A DNA stretch of 64,000 bases from Heliobacterium chlorum (GTDB lineage: Bacteria > Bacillota > Desulfitobacteriia > Heliobacteriales > Heliobacteriaceae): positions 1-64,000 of the forward strand of contig NZ_JACVHF010000006.1 of the NCBI RefSeq assembly GCF_014502795.1, written 5' to 3'. Of this stretch, positions 26,668 through 36,926 are shown one piece after another. The position numbers and the translations under genes were made by a program. How positions within the stretch are numbered: the first letter of the stretch is position 1; each line of letters starts with the position of its first letter. Below the pieces are notes generated by a model, which made no database searches, was not told the DNA's origin, and saw only the letters and a list, made by a program, of their open reading frames with translations.

Positions 26668-27078
26668 TTATTTTGCTTCGCGTATCTCCTTACGAAGCTC
26701 ATGGATGTCCGCCTCGTGCCGGTAACCAATTAAGGCAATTCCGGCAACCGTCTTTTCAAGACGATACAACGAGCCTTCAAACTCATTCATGCTCTCATTC
26801 ATTTTCTTTATTTCTGCTGTGGATGTTTGTAAATTGGTTTCTATGGCTCTAGTCACGCTATAAAGTTCATCTTGTCGCTGCTTTACTCCATTTACCTGAT
26901 CTTTAACCCCATTGAGTTCGCTTTTAATTCCTTTGACGTCAATTTTAACACCATTGACATCGATTTTAACCCCGGTTAGTTCACTCTTAATCTCATCGAT
27001 ATCACTTTTTATCTCATTGACATCACTCTTGAGGTCCCGTATTTCAGCCAGGATTTGTAGGAGCAGCTTTTCACTCAT
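26668..27078 (-). CDS. Heptad-repeat coiled-coil protein A
   Basis: 136 aa, function unknown. A conserved head (MSEKLLLQILAEIRDLKSDV) is followed by about eight heptads of the form IKSDIDE/VKIDVNG, then QRQDELYSVTRAIETN and a C-terminal part ending GYRHEADIHELRKEIREAK. No membrane segment or signal peptide, so probably a cytoplasmic parallel coiled coil. I start at ATG 27078: GGGAG lies nine bases upstream, while the ATG at 27084 is too close to it. A longer paralogue lies at 56818-57375. It sits between secA and prfB and may be read from the secA promoter. Confidence 0.75.
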   Translation of the reverse strand: MSEKLLLQILAEIRDLKSDVNEIKSDIDEIKSELTGVKIDVNGVKIDVKGIKSELNGVKDQVNGVKQRQDELYSVTRAIETNLQTSTAEIKKMNESMNEFEGSLYRLEKTVAGIALIGYRHEADIHELRKEIREAK

Positions 27079-27102
27079 GAACATTCACTCCCTAGAAAGA
27101 GC

Positions 27103-29616
27103 CTACCCCTTTTTCTGCCCGCAACACTTCTTATACTTTTTCCCGCTGCCGCAGGGGCACAGGTCGTTCCGGCCCGTTTGCGGTTCCCCTTTCACAGGCT
27201 GTTGCGGTTCGTCGTCATACCGGTTTTCATGAGCTTTTTTCAGGAGCAATTCTTCCTCCGTGGCCTGCGGCTGCTGGACAACCACGTTGACCCGGTAGAT
27301 ATAGCGCAGGAACGTTTCCTGGATGTTCGTGATCATGTCGTTGAACATGTTAAAGGCTTCGTATTTATATTCCACGAGGGGGTCCTTTTGACCGTAAGCC
27401 CGCAGACCGATGCCGTGGCGAAGGTGATCCATCGCATCGAGATGGTCCATCCAGTTCTCGTCGACGATACGCAGCAGGATGATTCGTTCCAGTTCACGGA
27501 GCGTCTCTTCCCCAAGTTCACGCTCACGCCGTTCGTAACTCTCTTGGGCTTTCTCTTGGAAAAAGTCGAGGATATCTTCCTTTTCCATATCCAAGAGCTC
27601 TTCCTGATCGATCACTTCTTCGATGGAAAAGAGTTCTTTTGCGTAGGCGACCATAGCCGGGAGATCCCAGTTCTCGACGTATTTTTCTTCTCCGGCAAAC
27701 CGTTCGATCATGCTGGAGACGAGCTTGTCGATAAAGTCTTGGACCGTTTCCTTGAGATTTTCCCCAGCCAACACTTTGCGCCGCTGTTCATAGATGACGG
27801 TCCGTTGCTGGTTCATCACGTCGTCATATTTGAGCACGTGTTTACGGATATCAAAGTTGCGCGCTTCTACCCGGCGCTGGGCGTTTTCGATCGCCCGGGT
27901 GATCATCCCCGATTCGATAGGCATGGAATCGTCCATGCCAAGTCGATCCATCAACCCTTGAATGTTCTCGGCACCGAAGAGGCGCATCAGGTCATCTTCC
28001 AAGGAGACGTAGAAACGGCTTTTACCAGGGTCGCCCTGACGTCCGGAACGGCCGCGAAGCTGGTTGTCGATCCGGCGAGCCTCGTGCCGCTCGGTACCGA
28101 TCACAAACAAGCCGCCCGCTTCAGGTACGCCTTCACCTAAGATGATGTCTGTCCCCCGGCCGGCCATGTTCGTGGCGATGGTGACCATGCCCCGCTGCCC
28201 GGCGTTTTTAATGATTTCCGCTTCTTTTTCATGATATTTGGCGTTCAAGACTTGGTGAGGAACACCGCGCCGTTTCAGTTTATCGGAAAGGTGTTCCGAT
28301 TTTTCGATAGAGACGGTACCGACGAGAATCGGCTGTCCCTTTTGGTGAGCCTCAATGATGTCTTCGACGACAGCGTTGAACTTGCCTTCCTCAGTCCGGT
28401 AGACCACATCAGGCACGTCTTCCCTGACGACCGGTTTGTTCGTCGGGATGGCCACGACGTCCATCTTGTAGATCTCGATAAATTCTTCTTCTTCCGTCCG
28501 CGCTGTACCGGTCATACCGGACAGTTTGTTATACATGCGGAAGTAGTTCTGCAGCGTGATGGTGGCCAAGGTTTGGGACTCGTTCTGAATCACCAGACCT
28601 TCTTTCGCTTCGATAGCTTGGTGCAAGCCTTCCGAGTAGCGGCGACCAAACATCATACGGCCGGTGAATTCATCGACGATGATGACTTCGCCGTCTTTGA
28701 CGACATAATCCTTATCCCGCTTCATCAAGCCATAGGCCTTTAGGCCGCAGTTGACATGATGAGCCCATTCCATGTTATCGGCTAAGTTGTCGATGCCGAG
28801 GATTTTCTCGACTTTCTCGACCCCTTCTTCGGTCAGCGTTACCGAGTGGGCTTTTTCGTCGACTTTATAGTCTTCTTCTTTTTTCAAACGGGGAATTAGC
28901 CGAGCCACGGTGTAGTATTTCTCAGTCGGTTTATCGGCAGGACCGGAGATGATCAACGGTGTCCGGGCTTCGTCGACTAAGATCGAGTCCACTTCGTCGA
29001 CGATGGCAAAATTCAGTTCCCGCTGGACCATATGGTGAGGCTGGTTCACCATGTTATCCCGCAGGTAGTCGAAACCGAACTCGTTGTTCGTACCGTAGGT
29101 GATATCGGCAGCATAAGACTCTCTGCGCTGGGCAAAATCAAGTCCATGGACGATCAGGCCGACCTTCAGACCGAGGAATCGATGGATCTGGCCCATCATC
29201 TCGGCATCCCGGCGGGCCAGGTAGTCGTTGACGGTGACGACGTGGACGCCTCGACCGGTCAACCCGTTCAGATAGGAAGGCAAGGTGGCGACGAGCGTCT
29301 TCCCTTCACCGGTCTTCATCTCAGCGATACGCCCCTGGTGAAGGACCATGCCGCCGATCAGCTGGACATCAAAATGGCGCATACCGGTGACACGTTTAGA
29401 GGCTTCACGGACAGTAGCGAAGGCTTCTGGAAGTAGGCTGTCCAAACTCTCGCCATTCTCAATACGTTGGCGGAACTCTACAGTTTTGTATTGAAGCGCT
29501 GCATCGTCGAGCCTTGTAAATTCGGGCTCCCACGAGTTGATCTGATCGACGATCTTTTTAAGCTTACGAACTTCTTTCGCGTTATCATCGAGCAATTTCT
29601 TTAAAAACCCAAACAA
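27103..29616 (-). CDS. secA: Preprotein translocase ATPase SecA
   Basis: 837 aa, usual length. Walker [12 protein letters not shown], the DEVD box in [13 protein letters not shown], and the C-terminal zinc motif [13 protein letters not shown] are present. SecA drives export of unfolded proteins through SecYEG at the membrane. The start is TTG 29616 (frame confirmed by [11 protein letters not shown]), eight bases after AAAGGAG. Located between hpf and prfB as in B. subtilis. Confidence 0.98.
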   Translation of the reverse strand: MFGFLKKLLDDNAKEVRKLKKIVDQINSWEPEFTRLDDAALQYKTVEFRQRIENGESLDSLLPEAFATVREASKRVTGMRHFDVQLIGGMVLHQGRIAEMKTGEGKTLVATLPSYLNGLTGRGVHVVTVNDYLARRDAEMMGQIHRFLGLKVGLIVHGLDFAQRRESYAADITYGTNNEFGFDYLRDNMVNQPHHMVQRELNFAIVDEVDSILVDEARTPLIISGPADKPTEKYYTVARLIPRLKKEEDYKVDEKAHSVTLTEEGVEKVEKILGIDNLADNMEWAHHVNCGLKAYGLMKRDKDYVVKDGEVIIVDEFTGRMMFGRRYSEGLHQAIEAKEGLVIQNESQTLATITLQNYFRMYNKLSGMTGTARTEEEEFIEIYKMDVVAIPTNKPVVREDVPDVVYRTEEGKFNAVVEDIIEAHQKGQPILVGTVSIEKSEHLSDKLKRRGVPHQVLNAKYHEKEAEIIKNAGQRGMVTIATNMAGRGTDIILGEGVPEAGGLFVIGTERHEARRIDNQLRGRSGRQGDPGKSRFYVSLEDDLMRLFGAENIQGLMDRLGMDDSMPIESGMITRAIENAQRRVEARNFDIRKHVLKYDDVMNQQRTVIYEQRRKVLAGENLKETVQDFIDKLVSSMIERFAGEEKYVENWDLPAMVAYAKELFSIEEVIDQEELLDMEKEDILDFFQEKAQESYERRERELGEETLRELERIILLRIVDENWMDHLDAMDHLRHGIGLRAYGQKDPLVEYKYEAFNMFNDMITNIQETFLRYIYRVNVVVQQPQATEEELLLKKAHENRYDDEPQQPVKGEPQTGRNDLCPCGSGKKYKKCCGQKKG

Positions 29617-29706
29617 AGATAATAACTCCTTTCAAAGGCGCGTTGCGTCAACCTATATTCTATCACCCTGCTGCGGGCAGATGCAATGGAAGGGAAAAAG
29701 AACCAT

Positions 29707-29737
29707 AGAAAAAGAGTGCACGAGGCACTCTTTTTAG
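29707..29737 (-). terminator. Terminator after hpf
   Basis: AAAAAGAGTGC and GCACTCTTTTT form an 11-bp stem with a four-base loop region; T-run on either side. It ends the hpf transcript before secA. Confidence 0.9.
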
Positions 29738-29786
29738 AATCCGGTATATTCTTTTGTACTGTCAATCCTCTTCTTGCTGGTAAATA

Positions 29787-30311
29787 TCAGTCAAACTCCG
29801 GTTCAATCAGACCGTAGTTGCCGTCTTTCCGGAGGTAGACCACATTGACCTGCTCCGTCTCGGCGTTGGCAAAGACGAAGAAGTTGTGACCGATCAGATT
29901 CATCTGCATGACCGCTTCGTCTACGTCCATCGGTTTGAAGGCAAACCGTTTCGAACGGACGATCTTCGGTTCGTGCGCTTCTGCACGGCTCTCGATAGCA
30001 AATTCCTTAAATCCATGGCCCTTCAGCTTGCGGGAAAGGCGCGTTTTATGGGCATCAATCTGCTTTTCCAGCTTCTCAAAGACCAGATCGATCGATGCAT
30101 ACATGTCGGGATGGGATTCTTCCGCCCGCAGGATCAGGTCACCGGCAGGGACCGTCACCTCGACTTTGGACATATCCCCTTCGACAGATAAGGTCGCGCG
30201 GGCACCGCCCAGGGTGTTGAAGTACTTTTCGAGTTTGGAGAGTCGTTTGACCACATACTCACGTAGGGCATTGGTGACTTCAATGTTTTTTCCGCGAACT
30301 TGGATGTTCAT
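29787..30311 (-). CDS. hpf: Ribosome hibernation promoting factor, long form
   Basis: 174 aa. N-terminal HPF/RaiA domain (residues 1-100, MNIQVRGKNIEVTNALREYV) that binds the 30S decoding region, and a C-terminal dimerisation domain (about 115-174, IVRSKRFAFKPMDVDEAVMQMNLIGHNFFVF) that pairs two ribosomes into 100S particles. AAGGAG precedes ATG 30311. In B. subtilis the homologue (YvyD) is under SigB and SigH and lies at the same place next to secA. Confidence 0.97.
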   Translation of the reverse strand: MNIQVRGKNIEVTNALREYVVKRLSKLEKYFNTLGGARATLSVEGDMSKVEVTVPAGDLILRAEESHPDMYASIDLVFEKLEKQIDAHKTRLSRKLKGHGFKEFAIESRAEAHEPKIVRSKRFAFKPMDVDEAVMQMNLIGHNFFVFANAETEQVNVVYLRKDGNYGLIEPEFD

Positions 30312-30420
30312 CAGGCATCAGCTCCTTCGCGTAGTAACCGGTTCTTGTAGTATTATTCCCTAGAGGGCTCGGAAATTCCTGCCTGGATCAAAGAAAATAG
30401 TGCGGAATGTTCGAATTATC

Positions 30421-32334
30421 TCATAATCGCAGTTCCAAGGCCTGAAGCGTTTCCTCGACTTGGTCTAAAATTAACGCTGTCCGCCTGCCAATCTCCTTAA
30501 AAAACAGTTCAGCCCGGGTTAAGTCTTGTCCGATCGCTTCTCGTTCATTCGTCGGATTCTGAAGAGCCAGCGATTGTTCGATCATGCCTTGTACCGGCCG
30601 GAAGGCTAAACGCAAGAAGTCCATCGAGAACTTGTTTCCCTCGATGCGTTGCTGTATTTGCTCCAGTTTCTTATAGTATCGGAGAAACCGGTCTGTTACA
30701 TCCATTTTGCTGTGAACGAACCGGCGATGGCTAGTTACCAGTTCCTCCCCTTTGCGGCATTCAGCAGCGATCGTCTGCAGATGAGTTCGCAGCTTGCCCA
30801 GTTCACCAGCGGCAGGCCTCACCACCCGTTCCAGTTCACCGACACCTTTTATAAAGGCTTCGTGAGTCGTTAATTCGAAGCGGCTGCGATCGATAATAGA
30901 CGGAAGATCTCCCATGACTTCGACCAAGGGACGATTGGGCACACCGGGGATACCGATGCCCCCTTCGGTCGCATTGATGTAGGTACGATCTGCGTGCACT
31001 GTGATGAACCACTCAAACCACTCGCGAAAAGCCATCAATATAGATTGTGTGTATATCTTTTCTCCGAATATATCCTCAGTTTCAATTAGATTCTTATCAT
31101 TGATGTCGACGACACCACGTCTGTTGTCATACCCGCTGAAATGGGTGACTTGATTCGTTAAGGCCAAATCCTGACCGGCAAAGACGATGGGGTTGCATCC
31201 CAACTGATAGGCCAGGTTCAATCCCATGTTGGCTACTGAACCACCCACATTCACGATGGATTGTGTAATATCGACATGCGTCTCCAGCACATTGTAGACA
31301 GGCTTTTTGTCTGCACCGAAAAGGACAAAATGTTTTCCTCCCCCCCGGTAGGACTGAAGGATGAAAGGATAGGTCGTCGCATCGAAGACCAAGGGAACTT
31401 CATCATTAGGCAAATCTTTGAAATAATTTAGATTGGCCGGATCACCATCGATGATCACTACAAAATTGGGCCGTATCCCCCTTTGCAACAATGCACGCAA
31501 CGTTGGCGATGTAGCGATAATCACCCCGCGAACGGCGAACTCGGCCAATTGATCGATATTCTTCTCCAAGGAAGGACCGGCTGCGACAATGACGGCAGGA
31601 ACATTCTCAAATCGCCCAAAAAGATGCCTAACCGGTGCTGCTTCTAATACTTTCGGTAGGTTACGCAAAAAATTCAACGTCCAGGTAAGATCAAAAAAGT
31701 GCTCCGTATTGACTTCAATCTGCTGAGATTCAAAATACTCCTTTAGATATTGACTGACGTCACGGTAGTATTCATCGAAAAGCATGGTCAGGTGATTAAA
31801 TTCATATAACTGTGCCGTCAATGAATCCCATGAAGAAAAGTTCATATTGTACATCATCGGCCGAACCGATGTAACATCCATCGCGATGGCATAACGAAAG
31901 CGCGGATCAGACAATAGGACTCGTAAATCCACCGTCCAGAGAGCCAACCAAAAAACGTCGATCGATTGTTCAAAAACGAGAACCTTAGCCCGTTGCGGGA
32001 TAATCTGACGCAGCACCTGTAAGGGATAACCGAGACCAAACCCAAAAATGACATAGGCACTCGCAGGATCTCCCATGACTTCGGACACCCATTTTCGGGC
32101 TTCTGCTTGGGGATCTTCCTTCGAATGCAGATAACATTCATAATCGTCCACAGAAAAAGCTAAGGTGAGGTCACCAGAGGGAGTCGGTTCGACACGAAAA
32201 GGTTGATTTAGCGGCGGCTTATATTGAGCCATGTGTTCGGCCAAAGGACGCTGCACAGTCGCTAAGGCCTGAATATTTCCCTGAAATATCTGTTCATTGA
32301 GAAACTTTGTATAGGCGGGGGGTACGAAAGTCAT
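30421..32334 (-). CDS. maf: Motility accessory factor (Maf) glycosyltransferase 1
   Basis: 637 aa of the Maf/DUF115 family. The central domain carries VIVAAGPSLEKNIDQL, and the region FAGQDLALTNQVTHFSGY is typical of these flagellin glycosyltransferases, which transfer nonulosonic acids (legionaminic or pseudaminic) to serine or threonine of flagellin in the cytoplasm. ATG 32334 follows GGGAGG. It lies beside hpf at the edge of the flagellar region. A second Maf is encoded at 34972-36921; together with the complete leg operon and three flagellins this makes a full flagellin sialylation-type system. Confidence 0.9.
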   Translation of the reverse strand: MTFVPPAYTKFLNEQIFQGNIQALATVQRPLAEHMAQYKPPLNQPFRVEPTPSGDLTLAFSVDDYECYLHSKEDPQAEARKWVSEVMGDPASAYVIFGFGLGYPLQVLRQIIPQRAKVLVFEQSIDVFWLALWTVDLRVLLSDPRFRYAIAMDVTSVRPMMYNMNFSSWDSLTAQLYEFNHLTMLFDEYYRDVSQYLKEYFESQQIEVNTEHFFDLTWTLNFLRNLPKVLEAAPVRHLFGRFENVPAVIVAAGPSLEKNIDQLAEFAVRGVIIATSPTLRALLQRGIRPNFVVIIDGDPANLNYFKDLPNDEVPLVFDATTYPFILQSYRGGGKHFVLFGADKKPVYNVLETHVDITQSIVNVGGSVANMGLNLAYQLGCNPIVFAGQDLALTNQVTHFSGYDNRRGVVDINDKNLIETEDIFGEKIYTQSILMAFREWFEWFITVHADRTYINATEGGIGIPGVPNRPLVEVMGDLPSIIDRSRFELTTHEAFIKGVGELERVVRPAAGELGKLRTHLQTIAAECRKGEELVTSHRRFVHSKMDVTDRFLRYYKKLEQIQQRIEGNKFSMDFLRLAFRPVQGMIEQSLALQNPTNEREAIGQDLTRAELFFKEIGRRTALILDQVEETLQALELRL

Positions 32335-32388
32335 GGTGCTTTCCTCCCTTACTATTCCCTGAAAAAAGGCATGTCCGGGCAGATAAAT

Positions 32389-32418
32389 AAAAAGGGCGCC
32401 CTATCTTTCGGCGCCCTC
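32389..32418 (-). terminator. Terminator after the amino-acid ABC operon
   Basis: GGGCGCC (32394-32400) and GGCGCCC (32410-32416) pair around a nine-base loop; on the minus strand the stem is followed by TTTTTATTTAT. Confidence 0.88.
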
Positions 32419-32463
32419 ATTATACCTCAACTTGCTGCAACAAGAATATTATCATTACAAAAC

Positions 32464-33186
32464 TTACAGGACTTTACTTAAGAATGACTGGGTTCGCTCA
32501 TGACGGGGGTTGCCAAAAATCTGTTCCGGTGCCCCTTGTTCGACGATCACGCCTTCATCCATAAAAATCACCCGATCGCCCACTTCTCGAGCAAAGCCCA
32601 TTTCATGGGTGACTACGACCATGGTCATTCCTTCGCGGGCTAAATCCTTCATGACATTTAATACTTCGCCGACCATCTCCGGGTCGAGCGCCGATGTGGG
32701 CTCGTCAAAAAGCATGATCTTCGGCTTCATCGCTAAGGCACGCGCGATAGCGACCCGCTGCTGCTGTCCGCCAGACAATTGTTCGGGATAAGCCGTCTCC
32801 TTTTCCGATAATCCCACCTTGGCCAAAAGGCTCCGCCCTAACGCTTCTGCCTCGTTTTTGGTCATCTTTCTCACTTGTACCGGAGCGAGGGTGATGTTCT
32901 GCAGAACCGTCATATGGGGAAAGAGGTTAAATCGCTGAAAGACCATACCCACTTCTGCCCGTACCCGGTTGATATCGGTCTCTTTATGAGTCAGGTGAAT
33001 CCCTTCGACCTGGATTTCGCCTTCTGTCGCTTCTTCCAGGTGATTGATACAGCGAAGCAAAGTGCTTTTTCCCGATCCAGAAGGACCTATGATACAGACC
33101 ACTTCCCGCTCATTTACGGTAAGATCGACACCTCGCAAGACGTGCAGTGAGCCGAATTTTTTATGCAACCCTTTGATTTCAATCAT
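32464..33186 (-). CDS. glnQ: Polar amino-acid ABC transporter ATPase (GlnQ type)
   Basis: 240 aa. Walker [10 protein letters not shown], signature [15 protein letters not shown] and Walker [14 protein letters not shown]. The close similarity to GlnQ/HisP/ArtM ATPases is clear. Last gene of an operon with the permease and binding protein. Substrate (glutamine, arginine, histidine or other polar amino acid) cannot be settled. Confidence 0.94.
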   Translation of the reverse strand: MIEIKGLHKKFGSLHVLRGVDLTVNEREVVCIIGPSGSGKSTLLRCINHLEEATEGEIQVEGIHLTHKETDINRVRAEVGMVFQRFNLFPHMTVLQNITLAPVQVRKMTKNEAEALGRSLLAKVGLSEKETAYPEQLSGGQQQRVAIARALAMKPKIMLFDEPTSALDPEMVGEVLNVMKDLAREGMTMVVVTHEMGFAREVGDRVIFMDEGVIVEQGAPEQIFGNPRHERTQSFLSKVL

Positions 33187-33211
33187 GCCAGAAAGCTCCT
33201 TTTTCGGCTAA

Positions 33212-33877
33212 TCAACGGTGGTTTTGCACACCGAGTTTTACCTCGTACCAAGCCACCAACCGAGTAAATATAAGCGTCAAAACCAAGTATATAGCCGCAA
33301 CCGGAAGCCAGGCCTCCCAAACACGAGCGGTCGCACCGGCGACGGTCCGCCCCGCCATAGCTAATTCGGGCAGCGATATGACCGAAACCAGCGATGAATC
33401 CTTGAGCATAGCGATAAACTCATTGCCGAGGGGTGGAATAATCCGGCGGAACGCTTGAGGCAGAATGACGAATCGCATCGCTTGCGCATAACTCATCCCC
33501 AGGGAACGGGAGGCTTCCATCTGCCCTTTATCGATCGACTGAATCCCCGCTCGGAAGATTTCTGCCACATACGCACCGGAGTTGATACTCAAAGCAATCA
33601 GGCCCGATGTCATGGCTTGCAAAGAGAAGCCTAGCAGTTTCGGCGCACCAAAGTGAACGATGAAAATCTGCACCAGCAAGGGCGTCCCACGGATGACATC
33701 CGTATAAATGGTAGCCAACCAGCGAACAGGAGTCATTTTCGTCATACGAGCCAAAGCGACGATCAGTCCAATGAGCGTACCTACTGTGACCGAGATCGCC
33801 GTGACTTTCACAGTGGTCCATCCGCCTGCCAGGAACATATCCGCATAATCTAAGACGATTTGCCAGCGAAAATCCAT
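33212..33877 (-). CDS. glnP: Polar amino-acid ABC transporter permease
   Basis: 221 aa with about five membrane segments and the HisM/GlnP family signature [32 protein letters not shown]-like region (near residues 145-175), including the EAA loop [20 protein letters not shown] 33877 is preferred over the GTG at 33898 because GGAGGAG precedes it, though the spacing (12) is long. Middle gene of the ABC operon. Confidence 0.93.
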   Translation of the reverse strand: [221 protein letters not shown]

Positions 33878-34045
33878 GATTAGAACCGGCTCCTCCACTT
33901 CTGTAATTACAAGGAAATGGGCGCCACAGGTGGTTTCCTGAGACGCCCATCCTCAACCTAAGGATTACGGTAGGTTTGTTCAACCAAGTTAAGCAAAAGT
34001 CTAAAAGACACTTACTAAAGAGAGTTTTTTATCGATAAGGCTGGC

Positions 34046-34831
34046 TTATTTACCCAGGTACTTTTCAGAGATTTCTTTGACCTTGCCATTTTTCTCTAAC
34101 TTATCGAGAGCCCCGTTCACTTGATTCAGCAGTTCCGAATTTCCTTTTTGAACGGCGATCCCATATTCCTCTTTTTCAAAGCTGGCATCATCGAGCAGTA
34201 CCAGTTTGGCTGAAGGGTTGTTCTTCAAGAAGAGTTGGACGACAGGCTTATCGGCGACAACGGCTTCTACGTCGCCATTGATCAAGCTGTTCAAAGCGGT
34301 CGGCGTCGTATCATAACGGGCAATTTTCGGGCTCTTCGCTCCCAGCAGCTTCTCGACGACATCTTGACCGGTCGTAGCGTTTTGAACACCCACTTTACGG
34401 TCTTTCAAGTCGGCAAAGGCTTTAACGGGCGAACCTTCTTTTACAGCGATCGCTTGTACAGCCACGAAGTAGGGCTTGGAGAAATCGACCGATTGCTTGC
34501 GCTTATCGTTGATCGTCATGGCGGAGATGAGCATATCCACATTGTTGTTTACCAGGGACGCAATAATCCCATCAAAAGGCGTATCGACGAATTGCACGTC
34601 CGCATTGATCTCTTTGCCAATCTCTTTGACTAAATCGATGTCAAATCCTACGATTTCCCCTTTTTCATTTTTCCATTCAAAGGGGGCATAAGCGGCGTCT
34701 GTGGCGACACGGATAACCTTTTTCGGAGTTTCCTTACTTGTTTGCGCAGGTTGGCTGCCACATCCGGCTACAGCCGTCAGTAACCCTAAACAAAGAATGC
34801 CAGCGATACTGTTTCTTATCCACTTCTTCAA
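34046..34831 (-). CDS. Amino-acid ABC transporter binding lipoprotein
   Basis: 261 aa. Lipoprotein signal peptide with lipobox TAVAGC near residue 24, then a family 3 solute-binding domain (VIRVATDAAYAPFEWKNEKGEIVGFDIDL; DGIIASLVNNNVDMLISAMTI; FSKPYFVAVQAIAV). It captures a polar amino acid outside the membrane. The start is TTG 34831, nine bases after GGGGG; the earlier ATG at 34867 is not preceded by a site and would put charged residues before the signal peptide. Confidence 0.93.
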   Translation of the reverse strand: MKKWIRNSIAGILCLGLLTAVAGCGSQPAQTSKETPKKVIRVATDAAYAPFEWKNEKGEIVGFDIDLVKEIGKEINADVQFVDTPFDGIIASLVNNNVDMLISAMTINDKRKQSVDFSKPYFVAVQAIAVKEGSPVKAFADLKDRKVGVQNATTGQDVVEKLLGAKSPKIARYDTTPTALNSLINGDVEAVVADKPVVQLFLKNNPSAKLVLLDDASFEKEEYGIAVQKGNSELLNQVNGALDKLEKNGKVKEISEKYLGK

Positions 34832-34878
34832 CGATAACGTCCCCCTTAATTCGACAAAATACAACATATTTCAGCGTA

Positions 34879-34907
34879 ATTATACAACTCGGTGCATGAA
34901 AGGACAA
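34879..34907 (-). promoter_or_regulatory. SigA-like promoter of the amino-acid ABC operon
   Basis: Minus strand TTGTCC (34902-34907), 17-bp spacer, TATAAT (34879-34884), about 48 nt upstream of the binding-protein start. A good match that makes the transporter operon independent of the flagellar genes around it. Confidence 0.75.
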
Positions 34908-34924
34908 GCATTGATTTTATAAAG

Positions 34925-34950
34925 AAAAAAGCCTGCGCAGGCAGGCTAAA
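34925..34950 (-). terminator. Terminator after maf 2
   Basis: AGCCTG and CAGGCT with a CCTGCG loop; on the minus strand the stem is followed by TTTTTTCTTT. Confidence 0.85.
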
Positions 34951-34971
34951 AAATTTACATGCTTATTGGGT

Positions 34972-36921
34972 TTAGTTGATCGCGATGATCCGCTCCAAGG
35001 ACTCCTCTACAATACTATAATATTTATTCACCATCTGATCGATTGTTTGATATAGAATCCGGCTCGTCTCTGCCGCTTTTTTCCCTGATATAGATTCTTC
35101 TTCATCAACCATGACATCGGCACGACGGAAAAAAGCATAGTAGTGCCATTGAAAAGGCGATGCTAACAACCAATTGATTTTTGTAAACTGTTTCAGCTCC
35201 TGATCAATGCTATCTAAATCATCGAGAATTTGGCCTATCTCTTTTTGGAATACAGGAGAGTCATAGTCATCATAGAGTTTCCACATCTGTTTGGTGAGCT
35301 CCAGACCTTTTTTACACAGCTCCTTTGCCTTATCCATTTCTTCAAGAACTATTCGTAAATCATCGATCATCGGTTCTTTTTCTTCAATCAGAGGGCCTCT
35401 GTTTTGCATTTCCTGAATTCTTTTACGAGACTCCTCTATCAATCGAGGATCGTTACTCAGTTCAGGGATATTCTCTAATCGTACTTCTGGCGCACCTTTG
35501 ATCGATAATCCGCCAATACTGGCATTATATACTTTTGTATTGGGGAAAAGCTCAAAGTATGTTTCAAACTGCTCTTTAAAGATAATAAAAGGGCCCGTCG
35601 TATTTACAGCTTCCCCATACATGTTCACCACGGAGATAAGTTTTCCGCCTTGCTCTTCTTTTTTTCGCAGAGCGGTCCCCTCTGCATGGGTAAATCCATC
35701 GACATAGCATAAATCCTGACCAACGAAGATCACCGGGTTACAACCCATTTGTCTTGCAAAGTGATAAGACACGTGAGCGACAGAGGGACCTGATTCAATC
35801 ACATTACGTTCGAATAAATCCGGAGGAAACAAAGGTTTGTATATTCCCCTTGTAAAATTGATCATTCTGGGTCCGATATAAGAGTCGGAGATTTCCCAAT
35901 AGGTCGTGAAGTCAAAAATAAGTGGTGCTTTACACTGAACGCCTTCAAAGTGACGATGGTTAAGCTTGGATCCGTCTATGGCAACGACAAAATCGGGCTC
36001 AATTCCCGCTTGTAAGAGGGGCCTCATAGCTGTATCGACAGCGATTAGAATAGCGTGGGCTTTCCACTTTTGGAGTTCCGGTAACACCTTACTTAGACTC
36101 GGTCCGGCTGCTACAACGATCGCTGGAATTCCTTCGAACTTTCCAAACAGATTCCCTGCACCTGGCGCATTGAAGGCATGGGGAAGATTTCTCAAAACAT
36201 TTTCGACCCAATAATCAGAAAAGAATAATATCGTGTGCAATTGAGTAGCAAGACGTTTAATAACAGCGAGTATTTCCTTCGCTATTTCCTGATAAAAAGG
36301 CTCATCCCACTTTTTCACCGGCGTATAATCAACTAACCGCACCGATTCAAGATGATAAATATCAAGCCAATCGCCAATCGTTTTCGGATAATCCTTTGCT
36401 GGAGAACCAAAAAGCAGCTTAACTTTATTGCTCTCTATAATCGATGTCCAATCGTTGATAGACAAGGAATAAACGAAGTATTCTATCCTGGATTCAAAGG
36501 CAATAATAAGCCCTTCCGTATCCTTTTGTCGACACAAGTCCAACAGATGGTATCCCAGACCAATACCCATCAGAAAGATATGATCGACTTTGCCCTGTTT
36601 TTCCTTATCGTAACCGCGAAGTTTTTCAGCAGCCCAATCCTCCGCCTCGCGGCTCGAATCATACTGGCTGTGCAAGAAAATCTTCTTTCCCTCATGCTGC
36701 CTAACTAAGGTATATCCCCGGCGTTTGCAAGGTAGAAAGTGTGTATCTTCCGCAAGGGCTCGCTCCCGCAAGGCATCAAGGGTGACCCCATGATGTTGGG
36801 CCATTTCGGTTAACTGTTCGAACAGGTCGATTCGATATTGCTTCAGATGATCCAGATTCTTTTTCCAAAGGCTCTCTGTTATCGTTCCGATAAAATTTTC
36901 ATCAGTCACTTGTTCAGACAT
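34972..36921 (-). CDS. maf: Motility accessory factor (Maf) glycosyltransferase 2
   Basis: 649 aa, second Maf/DUF115 protein. VVAAGPSLSKVLPEL and FVGQDLCYVDGFTHAEGTALRKKE are the counterparts of the motifs in the first Maf, but the rest has diverged, so the two are not a recent duplication. Predicted to move an activated nonulosonic acid onto flagellin. ATG 36921 has AGAGG nine bases upstream; TTG 36930 lacks one. It closes a run fliS-fliT-hypothetical-maf and is followed by a terminator. Confidence 0.9.
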   Translation of the reverse strand: MSEQVTDENFIGTITESLWKKNLDHLKQYRIDLFEQLTEMAQHHGVTLDALRERALAEDTHFLPCKRRGYTLVRQHEGKKIFLHSQYDSSREAEDWAAEKLRGYDKEKQGKVDHIFLMGIGLGYHLLDLCRQKDTEGLIIAFESRIEYFVYSLSINDWTSIIESNKVKLLFGSPAKDYPKTIGDWLDIYHLESVRLVDYTPVKKWDEPFYQEIAKEILAVIKRLATQLHTILFFSDYWVENVLRNLPHAFNAPGAGNLFGKFEGIPAIVVAAGPSLSKVLPELQKWKAHAILIAVDTAMRPLLQAGIEPDFVVAIDGSKLNHRHFEGVQCKAPLIFDFTTYWEISDSYIGPRMINFTRGIYKPLFPPDLFERNVIESGPSVAHVSYHFARQMGCNPVIFVGQDLCYVDGFTHAEGTALRKKEEQGGKLISVVNMYGEAVNTTGPFIIFKEQFETYFELFPNTKVYNASIGGLSIKGAPEVRLENIPELSNDPRLIEESRKRIQEMQNRGPLIEEKEPMIDDLRIVLEEMDKAKELCKKGLELTKQMWKLYDDYDSPVFQKEIGQILDDLDSIDQELKQFTKINWLLASPFQWHYYAFFRRADVMVDEEESISGKKAAETSRILYQTIDQMVNKYYSIVEESLERIIAIN

Positions 36922-36926
36922 ACCTG

